26,706 bases of DNA, taken from Oxalobacteraceae bacterium. GTDB taxonomy: Bacteria; Pseudomonadota; Gammaproteobacteria; Burkholderiales; Burkholderiaceae_D. Location: positions 1 through 26,706 of the forward strand of contig DPRS01000021.1 of NCBI GenBank assembly GCA_003537575.1, written 5' to 3'. Below the pieces are notes generated by a model, which worked only from the letters and a program-made list of their open reading frames with translations, made no database searches and was not told the origin of the DNA. Below are positions 1 through 7,106 of the stretch, piece after piece (position 1 is the first letter of the stretch; each line of letters begins with the position of its first letter). A program made the translations under genes and the position numbers.

Positions 1-68
<68 letters not shown>

Positions 69-74
69 GATTGC

Positions 75-120
75 GGGACAGAGTTTGTAAGCCGCCGTGC
101 GGCAAGCCACTCTGTCCCCA
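75..120. repeat. Palindromic REP-like element, copy 1
   Basis: A 10-bp perfect inverted repeat, gggacagagt (75-84) and actctgtccc (109-118), encloses a second hairpin gccgc/gcggc (91-95 and 99-103). The outer right arm continues into ccaac. The same right arm (ctctgtccccaa) recurs at 5500-5512 and 13352-13363. The element starts 7 bases after the tuf stop. It has no T-tract, so it is not a typical intrinsic terminator. It could be a REP-like repeat or a 3'-end mRNA-stabilising structure. Confidence 0.6.
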
Positions 121-189
121 ACTGATCAACAGATTTTATTTTGCCGCAGTTGCCAAAACTTCTGCGGTTCGCTCTTTAAAGGAAAACCA

Positions 190-507
190 ATGTCGACTCC
201 CAATCAAAAAATCCGTATCCGCCTGAAAGCGTTCGATTATCGCCTGATCGATCAGTCCGCACTGGAAATCGTGGATACCGCCAAGCGTACCGGCGCCGTG
301 GTCAAGGGCCCGGTTCCGCTGCCGACCCGCATCCAGCGTTACGACGTGCTGCGTTCCCCGCACGTCAACAAGACTTCGCGCGACCAGTTCGAAATCCGCA
401 CGCATCAGCGCCTGATGGATATCGTGGATCCGACCGACAAGACTGTTGATGCCCTGATGAAGCTGGATCTGCCGGCTGGCGTCGACGTCGAAATCAAACT
501 GCAGTAA
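190..507 (+). CDS. rpsJ: 30S ribosomal protein S10
   Basis: 105 residues, the usual length for S10, a protein of the 30S head that also acts as NusE in transcription antitermination with NusB. The start is MSTPNQKIRIRLKAFDYRL, preceded by aaagga (178-183). The frame is open further upstream to 97, but that extension has no family resemblance and crosses the repeat after tuf, so I reject it. Conserved features include the RIRLKAFDY opening, the loop GPVPLPTRI (about residues 38-46) and SPHVNK with RDQFEIRTHQR (residues 55-72). It is separated from rplC by an unusually wide 158-base gap that carries a promoter, so it may be transcribed mostly with tuf while the rest of S10 has an additional start. 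Confidence 0.97.
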   Translation: MSTPNQKIRIRLKAFDYRLIDQSALEIVDTAKRTGAVVKGPVPLPTRIQRYDVLRSPHVNKTSRDQFEIRTHQRLMDIVDPTDKTVDALMKLDLPAGVDVEIKLQ

Positions 508-519
508 TCTTTTTTAGCC

Positions 520-558
520 GCAATTTCGTTCGCAAGCTATTGTAACGGACGAAATTGC
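520..558. promoter_or_regulatory. Inverted repeat overlapping the rplC promoter
   Basis: gcaatttcgt (520-529) and acgaaattgc (549-558) are perfect 10-bp inverted arms around a 19-base loop. The right arm lies in the spacer of the promoter at 540-568 and the -35 lies in the loop. It could be an operator for a dimeric regulator, or a hairpin in readthrough mRNA from rpsJ. No known operator consensus was recognised. Confidence 0.45.
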
Positions 559-568
559 AGGTTAAAAT
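540..568 (+). promoter_or_regulatory. Sigma70-type promoter upstream of rplC
   Basis: TTGTAA (540-545), a 17-base spacer and TAAAAT (563-568) closely match the housekeeping sigma consensus. A start near 575 would give a leader of about 90 bases before rplC. This would make rplC onward partly independent of rpsJ. Confidence 0.6.
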
Positions 569-665
569 ACTCGGCTTTCGTGCGGGTTCGCAAAACGCGG
601 GCCCGCATTTATTTGGTTGTACAAACATCAGCCCCGCCCAATCGCAGGTGGGAATGGAGAAAACA

Positions 666-1322
666 ATGAGCCTAGGCCTTGTAGGTCGCAAGGTTGGTAT
701 GATGCGTATCTTTACGGAAGACGGTGATTCGATCCCTGTTACCGTGCTGGACGTGTCGAACAACCGCGTGACGCAAATCAAAACGCCTGAAACGGATGGT
801 TATTCCGCCGTTCAAGTCGCATTCGGCGCACGTCGTGCCTCCCGTGTCAACAAAGCAGCAGCTGGTCATCATGCCAAGGCTGGTGTGGAAGCTGGCACTG
901 TCCTCAAAGAATTCCGTATCGATGCCACCAAGGCTGCCGAACTGAAGGCAGGCGACGTCGTCGCCATCAGCCTGTTCGAGGCTGGCCAGAAGGTGGACGT
1001 GCAAGGCGTGTCCATCGGTAAGGGTTATGCCGGTACCATCAAGCGGTACAACTTCGCTTCTGGCCGCGCAACCCACGGTAACTCGCGTTCGCACAACGTG
1101 CCGGGTTCCATCGGTATGGCGCAGGATCCGGGTCGCGTGTTTCCGGGTAAGCGCATGACCGGTCACATGGGTGACGAGACCGTTACCGTGCAAAACCTGG
1201 AAATCGCTCGTATCGACGCTGATCGTCAGTTGTTGATGGTGAAGGGTGCCGTACCTGGCGCCAAGAATGGTCAGGTCGTTGTCCTGCCGGCCATTAAAGT
1301 CAAAGCAAAGAAGGGAGCCTAA
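666..1322 (+). CDS. rplC: 50S ribosomal protein L3
   Basis: 218 residues. L3 is an early 23S rRNA assembly protein whose central extension reaches towards the peptidyl transferase centre. The start MSLGLVGRKVGM matches the family and has ggag (656-659) at good spacing; upstream in-frame ATGs at 555 and 654 lack family similarity. The basic loop HGNSRSHNVPGSIGMAQDPG (about residues 137-156) is the extended arm. Gln153 in MAQDPG appears to correspond to the glutamine methylated by PrmB in E. coli L3. The rplD start follows after 3 bases, and its ribosome binding site (gggag, 1313-1317) lies inside the rplC end, which suggests translational coupling. Confidence 0.98.
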   Translation: MSLGLVGRKVGMMRIFTEDGDSIPVTVLDVSNNRVTQIKTPETDGYSAVQVAFGARRASRVNKAAAGHHAKAGVEAGTVLKEFRIDATKAAELKAGDVVAISLFEAGQKVDVQGVSIGKGYAGTIKRYNFASGRATHGNSRSHNVPGSIGMAQDPGRVFPGKRMTGHMGDETVTVQNLEIARIDADRQLLMVKGAVPGAKNGQVVVLPAIKVKAKKGA

Positions 1323-1325
1323 TCG

Positions 1326-1946
1326 ATGGAACTCAAGCTCCTGAATGAACAGGGTCAAGCTGCTTCGAACGTCGCTGCACCGGATACAATTTTCGGTCGT
1401 GACTACAATGAAGCGCTGATTCACCAGGTGGTCGTTGCTTACCAGGCTAACGCGCGTAGCGGTAACCGCAAGCAAAAAGACCGTGAAGAAGTCAGCCACA
1501 CCACCAAGAAGCCTTGGCGTCAAAAGGGTACGGGCCGCGCTCGTGCCGGTATGTCGTCCTCGCCGCTGTGGCGTGGTGGTGGTCGCATCTTCCCGAATTC
1601 GCCTGACGAGAACTTCACGCACAAGGTTAACAAGAAGATGTATCGCGCAGGTATCTGCTCGATCCTCTCCCAGTTGGCTCGCGAAGACCGTCTGTCCGTC
1701 GTGGAAAGCCTGTCGGTCGATGCACCGAAGACCAAGCTGCTGGCGCAGAAACTGAAAGGCATGGGTCTGGAATCCGTGCTGGTTATTACTGACAACCTCG
1801 ATGAAAACCTGTTGCTCGCTTCGCGCAATCTGCCGAACGTGCTGGTGGTCGAGCCGCGTCATGCCGATCCCGTATCGCTGGTGTTCTTCAAGAAAGTGCT
1901 GATCACCAAGCCGGCGTTGGCCAAGATTGAGGAGATGCTGGCATGA
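1326..1946 (+). CDS. rplD: 50S ribosomal protein L4
   Basis: 206 residues. L4 binds 23S rRNA and lines the exit tunnel with its extended loop, visible here as a basic stretch around residues 45-100 (KKPWRQKGTGRARAG, then SSSPLWRGGGRIFP). In E. coli L4 also represses its own S10 operon by attenuation in the leader. No equivalent leader is obvious here; the rpsJ-rplC gap is the closest candidate. The last codons overlap the rplW start by 4 bases (ATGA), typical of coupled translation. Confidence 0.98.
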   Translation: MELKLLNEQGQAASNVAAPDTIFGRDYNEALIHQVVVAYQANARSGNRKQKDREEVSHTTKKPWRQKGTGRARAGMSSSPLWRGGGRIFPNSPDENFTHKVNKKMYRAGICSILSQLAREDRLSVVESLSVDAPKTKLLAQKLKGMGLESVLVITDNLDENLLLASRNLPNVLVVEPRHADPVSLVFFKKVLITKPALAKIEEMLA

Positions 1947-2260
1947 ATGCTGTCGTCAAACATAGCGAAGAGCGCCTGATGAAAGTGTTGCTGGCGCCGG
2001 TTATTTCCGAGAAGGCTACCTTCGTCGCTGAAAAGAGCGAGCAGGTGGTGTTCCTGGTGGCGCGTGACGCCACCAAGCCGGAGATCAAGGCTGCCGTTGA
2101 GCTGATGTTCAAGGTCGAAGTGGAATCGGTGCAAACCGCCAATCGTCTGGGCAAAGAAAAGCGTTCCGGTCGCTTCATGGGTCGTCGCAATCACACCAAG
2201 CGTGCGTTTGTGTGCCTGAAGCCCGGCCAGGAAATCAACTTCAGCGAGGAGGCTAAATAA
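1943..2260 (+). CDS. rplW: 50S ribosomal protein L23
   Basis: 105 residues. L23 sits at the tunnel exit and is the docking site for trigger factor and SRP. The diagnostic motif LLAPVISEKAT is at residues 16-26, and the C-terminal half holds the beta strands with KRSGRFMGRRNHTKRAFVCL. An alternative in-frame Met at residue 13 would shorten the protein; the ATGA overlap with rplD supports the longer form. Its stop shares one base with the rplB start. Confidence 0.97.
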   Translation: MNAVVKHSEERLMKVLLAPVISEKATFVAEKSEQVVFLVARDATKPEIKAAVELMFKVEVESVQTANRLGKEKRSGRFMGRRNHTKRAFVCLKPGQEINFSEEAK

Positions 2261-3087
2261 TGGCACTCGTGAAAATGAAACCGACCTCGGCAGGTCGCCG
2301 CGGCATGGTCAAGGTCGTCAATCCCGACCTGTACAAAGGCCGTCCGCTCGCCAGCCTGGTTGAAAAGAAATCGAAATCCGCTGGTCGTAATAACGATGGC
2401 CGCATCACCACTCGCCATATCGGCGGTGGCCACAAGCAGCACTATCGTGTTGTCGACTTCCGTCGCATCAAGGACGGCATTCCGGCCAAGGTGGAACGTA
2501 TCGAATACGATCCGAACCGCACCGCGCATATCGCCTTGCTGTGCTACGCCGATGGCGAGCGCGCCTACATCATCGCGCCGAAGGGCGTGGCTGTGGGTGA
2601 TCAGTTGATGAGCGGCTCGGGAGCGCCGATCAAGGCTGGCAACTGCCTGCCGATCCGCAATATCCCGGTCGGCACCACCATGCACTGCGTTGAAATGTTG
2701 CCGGGCAAGGGCGCGCAAATGGCGCGTACGGCTGGCGCCGGCGTCGTGCTCATGGCGCGTGAAGGCACTTACGCTCAAGTGCGTCTGCGTTCCGGTGAAG
2801 TGCGTCGCGTGCATATCGAATGCCGCGCCACCATCGGTGAAGTCGGCAACGGCGAGCATAACCTGCGCAAGATCGGCAAGGCCGGCGCAACCCGCTGGCG
2901 CGGTATCCGCCCGACGGTGCGTGGCGTGGTCATGAACCCGATCGACCACCCGCACGGTGGTGGTGAAGGTCGCACTTCGGCGGGCCGTCATCCGGTTTCG
3001 CCGTGGGGCCAGCAGACCAAGGGCAAGAAGACGCGTCGCAACAAGCGCACGACTTCGATGATCGTCTCGCGCCGTGGCAAGAAATAA
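2260..3087 (+). CDS. rplB: 50S ribosomal protein L2
   Basis: 275 residues, the normal size for L2, a core 23S binding protein needed for subunit joining and peptidyl transferase assembly. The invariant DHPHGGGEGR motif is at residues 229-238, followed by the basic tail TKGKKTRRNKRT. The central OB and SH3-like region holds the RTAHIALLCYADGE stretch near residues 87-100. Its ATG overlaps the rplW stop by one base, and a gcgaggagg ribosome binding site lies in the rplW end (2244-2252). Confidence 0.98.
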   Translation: MALVKMKPTSAGRRGMVKVVNPDLYKGRPLASLVEKKSKSAGRNNDGRITTRHIGGGHKQHYRVVDFRRIKDGIPAKVERIEYDPNRTAHIALLCYADGERAYIIAPKGVAVGDQLMSGSGAPIKAGNCLPIRNIPVGTTMHCVEMLPGKGAQMARTAGAGVVLMAREGTYAQVRLRSGEVRRVHIECRATIGEVGNGEHNLRKIGKAGATRWRGIRPTVRGVVMNPIDHPHGGGEGRTSAGRHPVSPWGQQTKGKKTRRNKRTTSMIVSRRGKK

Positions 3088-3097
3088 GGGGTAACAC

Positions 3098-3373
3098 ATG
3101 ACACGTTCATTGAAAAAAGGGCCGTTCTGTGACGCCCACCTGGTGAAAAAAGTCGAAGCCGCGCAAGCGACCAAGGACAAGAAGCCCATCAAGACCTGGT
3201 CGCGTCGTTCGACCATCATGCCGGACTTCATTGGTCTGACCATCGCGGTACATAACGGCAAGCAACACGTGCCGGTCTATGTGTCGGAAAACATGGTTGG
3301 TCACAAGCTCGGCGAATTTGCGCTGACCCGTACGTTCAAGGGTCATGCCGCCGACAAGAAAGCCAAGAAATAA
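3098..3373 (+). CDS. rpsS: 30S ribosomal protein S19
   Basis: 91 residues. S19 forms the 30S head surface facing the A-site tRNA and pairs with S13. The family signatures RSLKKGPFCDAHL at the N-terminus and the C-terminal VGHKLGEFALTRTFKGH are present. It lies 10 bases after rplB with an aagggg ribosome binding site (3085-3090). Confidence 0.97.
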   Translation: MTRSLKKGPFCDAHLVKKVEAAQATKDKKPIKTWSRRSTIMPDFIGLTIAVHNGKQHVPVYVSENMVGHKLGEFALTRTFKGHAADKKAKK

Positions 3374-3382
3374 GGTGCGATG

Positions 3383-3712
3383 ATGGAAACTAAAGCTATT
3401 CTCCGCGGCGTACGCCTGTCGGAACAAAAGGGCCGCTTGGTTGCAGATCTGATTCGCGGCAAAAAAGTCGAGCAAGCCTTGAATATCCTGGCTTTCAGCC
3501 CGAAAAAGGGTGCGACGATCATCAAGAAGGTGCTGGAATCCGCAATCGCGAATGCCGAGCATAACGATGGCGCCGACATCGACGAGTTGAGAGTCAAGAC
3601 GATCTATGTCGAACAAGGTACGGTTCTGAAGCGCTTCACTGCGCGTGCAAAAGGCCGGGGTGATCGTATTTCCAAACAATCCTGTCACATTTACGTGACT
3701 GTCGGTAACTAA
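3383..3712 (+). CDS. rplV: 50S ribosomal protein L22
   Basis: 109 residues. L22 contacts all 23S domains, and its long beta-hairpin reaches the tunnel constriction where macrolides bind; here that region is RFTARAKGRGDRISKQS near the C-terminus. Two adjacent ATGs exist (3380 and 3383). I chose 3383 because aaggtg (3372-3377) is then 5 bases upstream and the protein begins METKAI as in relatives. The hairpin shows no obvious insertion or deletion of the kind linked to macrolide resistance. Confidence 0.96.
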   Translation: METKAILRGVRLSEQKGRLVADLIRGKKVEQALNILAFSPKKGATIIKKVLESAIANAEHNDGADIDELRVKTIYVEQGTVLKRFTARAKGRGDRISKQSCHIYVTVGN

Positions 3713-3721
3713 GGAGTCACG

Positions 3722-4564
3722 ATGGGACAGAAGATTCATCCAACCGGTTTCCGTCTTGCAGTGACGCGGGACTGGGGTTCGCGCTGGTATGCCGGCAACA
3801 GCAACTTCGCCAGCATGCTGAACGAAGACCTGAAGGTACGCGATTACCTGAAGAAGAAACTGAAGAACGCCTCGGTCGGCCGTGTCGTTATCGAGCGTCC
3901 TGCCAAGAACGCCCGCATCACGATTTTCAGCTCCCGTCCGGGTGTTGTGATCGGCAAGAAGGGCGAGGACATCGAGGTGCTGAAGTCGGCACTGGGCAAG
4001 ATGATGGGCGTGCCCGTGCACGTCAACATCGAAGAAATCCGCAAGCCGGAAATTGATGCGCAACTGATTGCCGATTCGATCGCGCAACAGCTCGAAAAGC
4101 GCATCATGTTCCGTCGCGCCATGAAGCGTGCGATGCAGAACGCCATGCGTCTGGGTGCCAAGGGCATCAAGATCATGTCGTCCGGTCGTCTGAATGGCAT
4201 TGAGATCGCCCGTACCGAATGGTACCGTGAAGGCCGTGTGCCTCTGCACACCCTGCGCGCTGATATCGATTACGGTTTCGGCGAAGCGGAAACGACTTAC
4301 GGCATCATCGGCATCAAGGTTTGGGTTTATCGCGGCGATCGTCTCGCCTCCGGCGAAGCTCCGACCATTGAGTCCCCGGTCGAAGAAGACAAGAAGCGTC
4401 GCGGTCCGCGTCGTGACGATGGCAAGCCGGGCAGCCGCCCACGCACTGCCCGTCCCGAAGGCCAGGCTCCTGCAGGTGCACCTGGTGCAGCTGCTCCTGG
4501 CGCCAAGCGGGTTCGTGCCAAGAAGCCGGAAGGCGCTGCCCCGGCTGAGAAAGCAGGAGAATAA
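3722..4564 (+). CDS. rpsC: 30S ribosomal protein S3 with extended C-terminus
   Basis: 280 residues, against 233 in E. coli. S3 lies at the mRNA entry channel and takes part in ribosomal helicase activity. The N-terminal MGQKIHPTGFRL, the KH domain with VVIGKKGEDIE (about residues 76-86), and the C-terminal domain with RLNGIEIARTEWYREGRVPLH type sequence (about 157-177) are conserved. From about residue 215 an Arg/Lys/Pro/Ala-rich tail follows that is probably disordered; such tails are common in Burkholderiales S3. It has an aaggag site (3712-3717), and rplP starts 2 bases after its stop. Confidence 0.98.
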   Translation: MGQKIHPTGFRLAVTRDWGSRWYAGNSNFASMLNEDLKVRDYLKKKLKNASVGRVVIERPAKNARITIFSSRPGVVIGKKGEDIEVLKSALGKMMGVPVHVNIEEIRKPEIDAQLIADSIAQQLEKRIMFRRAMKRAMQNAMRLGAKGIKIMSSGRLNGIEIARTEWYREGRVPLHTLRADIDYGFGEAETTYGIIGIKVWVYRGDRLASGEAPTIESPVEEDKKRRGPRRDDGKPGSRPRTARPEGQAPAGAPGAAAPGAKRVRAKKPEGAAPAEKAGE

Positions 4565-4566
4565 TC

Positions 4567-4986
4567 ATGCTGCAACCAGCACGCAGAAAATATCGCAAAG
4601 AGCAAAAGGGCCGCAACAAGGGCATCTCGCACGAGCGCGGCACTGCCGTCTCGTTCGGCGAGTTTGGCCTGAAGGCGGTCGGCCGTGGCCGCATCACTGC
4701 CCGTCAGATCGAGGCAGCGCGTCGCGCCATGACCCGTCACATCAAGCGTGGCGGCCGTATCTGGATCCGTATCTTCCCGGACAAGCCGATTTCGAACAAG
4801 CCGGCTGAAGTCCGTATGGGTAACGGTAAGGGTAATCCGGAGTACTATGTCGCTGAAATTCAGCCGGGCAAGGTACTGTACGAGATGGATGGCGTCGACG
4901 AAGCGCTGGCGCGCGAAGCGTTCCGCTTGGCCGCCGCTAAACTGCCGCTGACAACGACTTTTGTCGTTCGCCAAGTCGGCCAATAA
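4567..4986 (+). CDS. rplP: 50S ribosomal protein L16
   Basis: 139 residues, beginning MLQPARRKYRKEQKGRNKG, the invariant start of L16. L16 organises the A-site tRNA region and helix 38 of 23S rRNA. Arg83 in VRMGNGKGN corresponds to E. coli Arg81, hydroxylated by the oxygenase RoxA (YcfD); whether that enzyme exists here cannot be seen. The ribosome binding site ggaga overlaps the rpsC end. Confidence 0.98.
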   Translation: MLQPARRKYRKEQKGRNKGISHERGTAVSFGEFGLKAVGRGRITARQIEAARRAMTRHIKRGGRIWIRIFPDKPISNKPAEVRMGNGKGNPEYYVAEIQPGKVLYEMDGVDEALAREAFRLAAAKLPLTTTFVVRQVGQ

Positions 4987-4998
4987 TTGGAGTGAAAC

Positions 4999-5190
4999 AT
5001 GAAAGCATCTGAACTCCGCGGCAAGGACGAAGCAGCGCTGAAGAAGGAACTCAACGAGCTGCTGAAGGCGCAATTCAGCCTGCGCATGCAGGTGGCGACT
5101 CAACAACTGAACAATACTGCCCAGTTGAAGAAAGTACGCCGCGACATCGCACGCGTGAAAACCGTCATGAACCAGAAGGACGCCAAATAA
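4999..5190 (+). CDS. rpmC: 50S ribosomal protein L29
   Basis: 63 residues. It is a small two-helix protein near the tunnel exit, in contact with L23. It begins MKASELRGKDEAALKKELNE and contains LRMQVATQQLNNTAQLKKVRR, the L29 core, with the terminal DIARVKTVMNQ helix. The ribosome binding site ttggag (4987-4992) precedes it. Its last base is the first base of the rpsQ start codon. Confidence 0.96.
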   Translation: MKASELRGKDEAALKKELNELLKAQFSLRMQVATQQLNNTAQLKKVRRDIARVKTVMNQKDAK

Positions 5191-5462
5191 TGAACGATCA
5201 AGTGAAACCCGCGCTGAAGCGCACCTTGGTTGGCAAGGTGGTCTCCGACAAGATGGACAAGACGGTGACCGTGCTGATCGAGCGTCGCGTCAAGCATCCG
5301 CTGTACGGCAAAATCATCATGCGCTCGAACAAGTATCATGCGCATGATGAAGGCAACCAGGCGAAAGCCGGCGATATCGTGGAAATCCAGGAGGGTCGCC
5401 CGATTTCGAAGACCAAGGCCTGGACCGTAACGCGTGTCGTCCAAGTCGCCCAAGTAGTTTAA
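5190..5462 (+). CDS. rpsQ: 30S ribosomal protein S17
   Basis: 90 residues. S17 is an OB-fold primary 16S binding protein of the 30S body. The core LVGKVVSDKMDKTVTVLIERR and the region KHPLYGKIIMRSNKYHAHDE are diagnostic. It is the last gene of the S10 block. A repeat, an intrinsic terminator and then a promoter follow before rplN. The one-base overlap with rpmC supports coupled translation. Confidence 0.97.
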   Translation: MNDQVKPALKRTLVGKVVSDKMDKTVTVLIERRVKHPLYGKIIMRSNKYHAHDEGNQAKAGDIVEIQEGRPISKTKAWTVTRVVQVAQVV

Positions 5463-5466
5463 ATTT

Positions 5467-5516
5467 AAGTGTTGCGGGAAAGAGATAAGTAGAGCGGTAC
5501 TCTGTCCCCAACACTT
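5467..5516. repeat. Palindromic REP-like element, copy 2
   Basis: Arms aagtgttgcgggaaaga (5467-5483) and ctctgtccccaacactt (5500-5516) pair almost fully, apart from one extra C in the left arm and an A-C mismatch. As in copy 1, the left arm reads ttgcggga and the right arm ctctgtccccaac. It begins 5 bases after the rpsQ stop. Confidence 0.6.
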
Positions 5517-5587
5517 CAAAGTAAGGACTGGGTTTAAAAAGTGCCCCGCGTGCCGGATTGCTCAGTCCACAGCAATATGGAAATTAT

Positions 5588-5624
5588 GGGAAAGAGCAAA
5601 TTACTGTTCTTTCCCTAATTTTTT
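5588..5624 (+). terminator. Intrinsic terminator of the S10 block
   Basis: Stem gggaaagagc (5588-5597) pairs with gttctttccc (5606-5615) with one G-U pair and an 8-base loop, followed by taa and a T6 run (5619-5624). It is placed to end transcription coming from rpsQ. Confidence 0.75.
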
Positions 5625-5633
5625 AGAAAAAGC

Positions 5634-5662
5634 TTGTGTGCCCTGCATTTTGGTGACATAAT
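5634..5662 (+). promoter_or_regulatory. Sigma70-type promoter of the spc block
   Basis: TTGTGT (5634-5639), a 17-base spacer and CATAAT (5657-5662) lie just after the terminator. The predicted start is near 5669. A 9-bp hairpin (5674-5697) would form at the very 5' end of the mRNA. Confidence 0.65.
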
Positions 5663-5861
5663 GCTGGGCTTGGTTCTTGTAAAGTCATTTGCAAGAATTT
5701 GTAGTTAGTAAAGCTCTGCAGTTTGTAATAATCGTCTTAGCAAGAGTTTTGGAATTGTCCACCCAATCGGCGGCCTTGTATTGCAGGGTTGGCGACGGGA
5801 CCAAGACTGACCGTGATGCTGCATTGTGCGGAATCCGGGTTAAGTTGGGAAAGAAAACATC

Positions 5862-6230
5862 ATGATTCAAACTGAAAGCCGGCTCGAAGTGGCCGACAAT
5901 ACCGGTGCGCGTGAAGTCATGTGCATCAAGGTGCTGGGTGGTTCCAAGCGCCGCTATGCCAGCATTGGCGACGTCATCAAGGTCACGGTGAAAGCCGCTG
6001 CGCCGCGTGGTCGCGTCAAGAAAGGCGAAATCTACAACGCCGTGGTTGTGCGTACCGCCAAGGGCGTGCGTCGCCAGGATGGTTCGCTGGTGAAGTTCGA
6101 TGGCAATGCTGCAGTCTTGTTGAACGCCAAGCTCGAGCCGATCGGTACCCGTATTTTTGGGCCGGTGACTCGTGAGCTGCGTACCGAGCGCTTCATGAAA
6201 ATCGTCTCCCTGGCACCTGAAGTTCTGTAA
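5862..6230 (+). CDS. rplN: 50S ribosomal protein L14
   Basis: 122 residues, exactly the common length. L14 makes the B8 bridge to 16S rRNA and is the site where the silencing factor RsfS binds. It begins MIQTESRLEVADNTGAREVMCIKVLGGS and ends with RELRTERFMKIVSLAPEVL, both invariant regions. It is the first gene of the spc block, preceded by gggaaag (5848-5854). Confidence 0.98.
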   Translation: MIQTESRLEVADNTGAREVMCIKVLGGSKRRYASIGDVIKVTVKAAAPRGRVKKGEIYNAVVVRTAKGVRRQDGSLVKFDGNAAVLLNAKLEPIGTRIFGPVTRELRTERFMKIVSLAPEVL

Positions 6231-6239
6231 GGAGTCGTC

Positions 6240-6554
6240 ATGAGCAAGATTCGTAAAAACGACGAGGTAATCGTCCTGACCGGCAAAGACAAAGGCAAGC
6301 GCGGCGTCGTCCAGCAGCGTGTAGATGCCAATTATGTCGTGGTAGAAGGTGTGAATGTCGCTAAGAAAGCGACCAAGCCGAACCCGATGACCGGCGCAAC
6401 TGGCGGCATCGTCGACAAGCTGATGCCAATTCATGTGTCCAACGTTGCATTGTTTAATGCCGCGGCTGGCAAGGCTGATCGTGTGGGCTACAAGACCGAG
6501 GGCGACAAGAAAGTCCGCGTCTTCCAGTCCAGCGGCGAAGTCGTGAAGGTGTAA
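6240..6554 (+). CDS. rplX: 50S ribosomal protein L24
   Basis: 104 residues. L24 is an assembly initiator protein that binds the 5' end of 23S rRNA. The N-terminal KOW motif KNDEVIVLTGKDKGKRGVV (about residues 6-24) and the following EGVNVAKKATKPNP segment are clear. It lies 9 bases after rplN with an aaggag ribosome binding site. Confidence 0.97.
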   Translation: MSKIRKNDEVIVLTGKDKGKRGVVQQRVDANYVVVEGVNVAKKATKPNPMTGATGGIVDKLMPIHVSNVALFNAAAGKADRVGYKTEGDKKVRVFQSSGEVVKV

Positions 6555-6559
6555 AGATC

Positions 6560-7099
6560 ATGGCACGTCTCCAAGAATTTTATAAAGAAAAAGTCGTTGC
6601 CGACCTGACCAGCAAGTTTGGTTACAAGTCGGTAATGGAAGTCCCGCGCCTGACCAAGATCACCCTGAACATGGGTCTCTCCGAAGCGGTCGCCGACAAG
6701 AAGGTGATCGAGCATGCGGTTGGCGATCTGACCAAAATTGCAGGTCAAAAGCCGGTCGTTACCAAGGCTCGCAAGGCTATCGCGGGTTTCAAGATCCGTG
6801 AAGGTTATCCGATCGGTTGCATGGTGACCCTGCGCGGCGCCCAAATGTACGAATTCCTGGATCGTCTGATCACCGTGGCGCTGCCGCGTGTGCGTGACTT
6901 CCGTGGCGTCTCCGGTCGTGCATTCGATGGTCGTGGCAACTACAACATCGGTGTGAAAGAGCAGATCATTTTCCCCGAGATCGAGTACGACAAGATCGAT
7001 GCACTGCGTGGTATGAACATCAGCATCACCACCACCGCGAAGACCGACGACGAAGCCAAAGCGCTTCTCGCCGCATTTAAATTTCCGTTCAGAAACTGA
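6560..7099 (+). CDS. rplE: 50S ribosomal protein L5
   Basis: 179 residues. L5 binds 5S rRNA in the central protuberance and contacts P-site tRNA. It begins MARLQEFYKEKVVADLTSKF. It shows the L5 signature around KITLNMGLSEAVADKK (residues 31-46) and the C-terminal RGMNISITTTAKTDDEAKALL. The upstream spacer is only 5 bases with a weak purine signal, so its translation probably depends on ribosomes finishing rplX. Confidence 0.98.
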   Translation: MARLQEFYKEKVVADLTSKFGYKSVMEVPRLTKITLNMGLSEAVADKKVIEHAVGDLTKIAGQKPVVTKARKAIAGFKIREGYPIGCMVTLRGAQMYEFLDRLITVALPRVRDFRGVSGRAFDGRGNYNIGVKEQIIFPEIEYDKIDALRGMNISITTTAKTDDEAKALLAAFKFPFRN

Positions 7100-7106
7100 G
7101 GTTGCC

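Larger units (their letters stand above)
5463..5861. other. 399-base gap between S10 and spc blocks
   Basis: No protein gene is supported here. In order it holds the REP-like copy 2, a weakly structured stretch (5517-5587) with a short repeat ggactg/cagtcc (5525-5530 and 5563-5568), the intrinsic terminator at 5588-5624, the promoter at 5634-5662, a 9-bp hairpin (5674-5682 with 5689-5697) at the predicted 5' end of the new transcript, and about 160 further leader bases in which I see no clear element. The predicted leader ahead of rplN is about 190 bases. Confidence 0.7.

Noticed and set aside
150..178. Possible promoter TTGCCA-17-TCTTTA before rpsJ
   Set aside because: The -10 match is poor, and the start would fall almost on the rpsJ ATG.
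555..665. N-terminal extension of rplC by 37 codons
   Set aside because: It starts inside the inverted repeat and promoter region and has no L3 similarity; a good ribosome binding site precedes 666.
672..1862. Long - strand open frame of 396 codons opposite rplC and rplD, with similar ones at 2191-3261 and 3107-4249
   Set aside because: They lie fully opposite well-identified ribosomal genes, resemble no family, and arise from the biased codon use of highly expressed genes.
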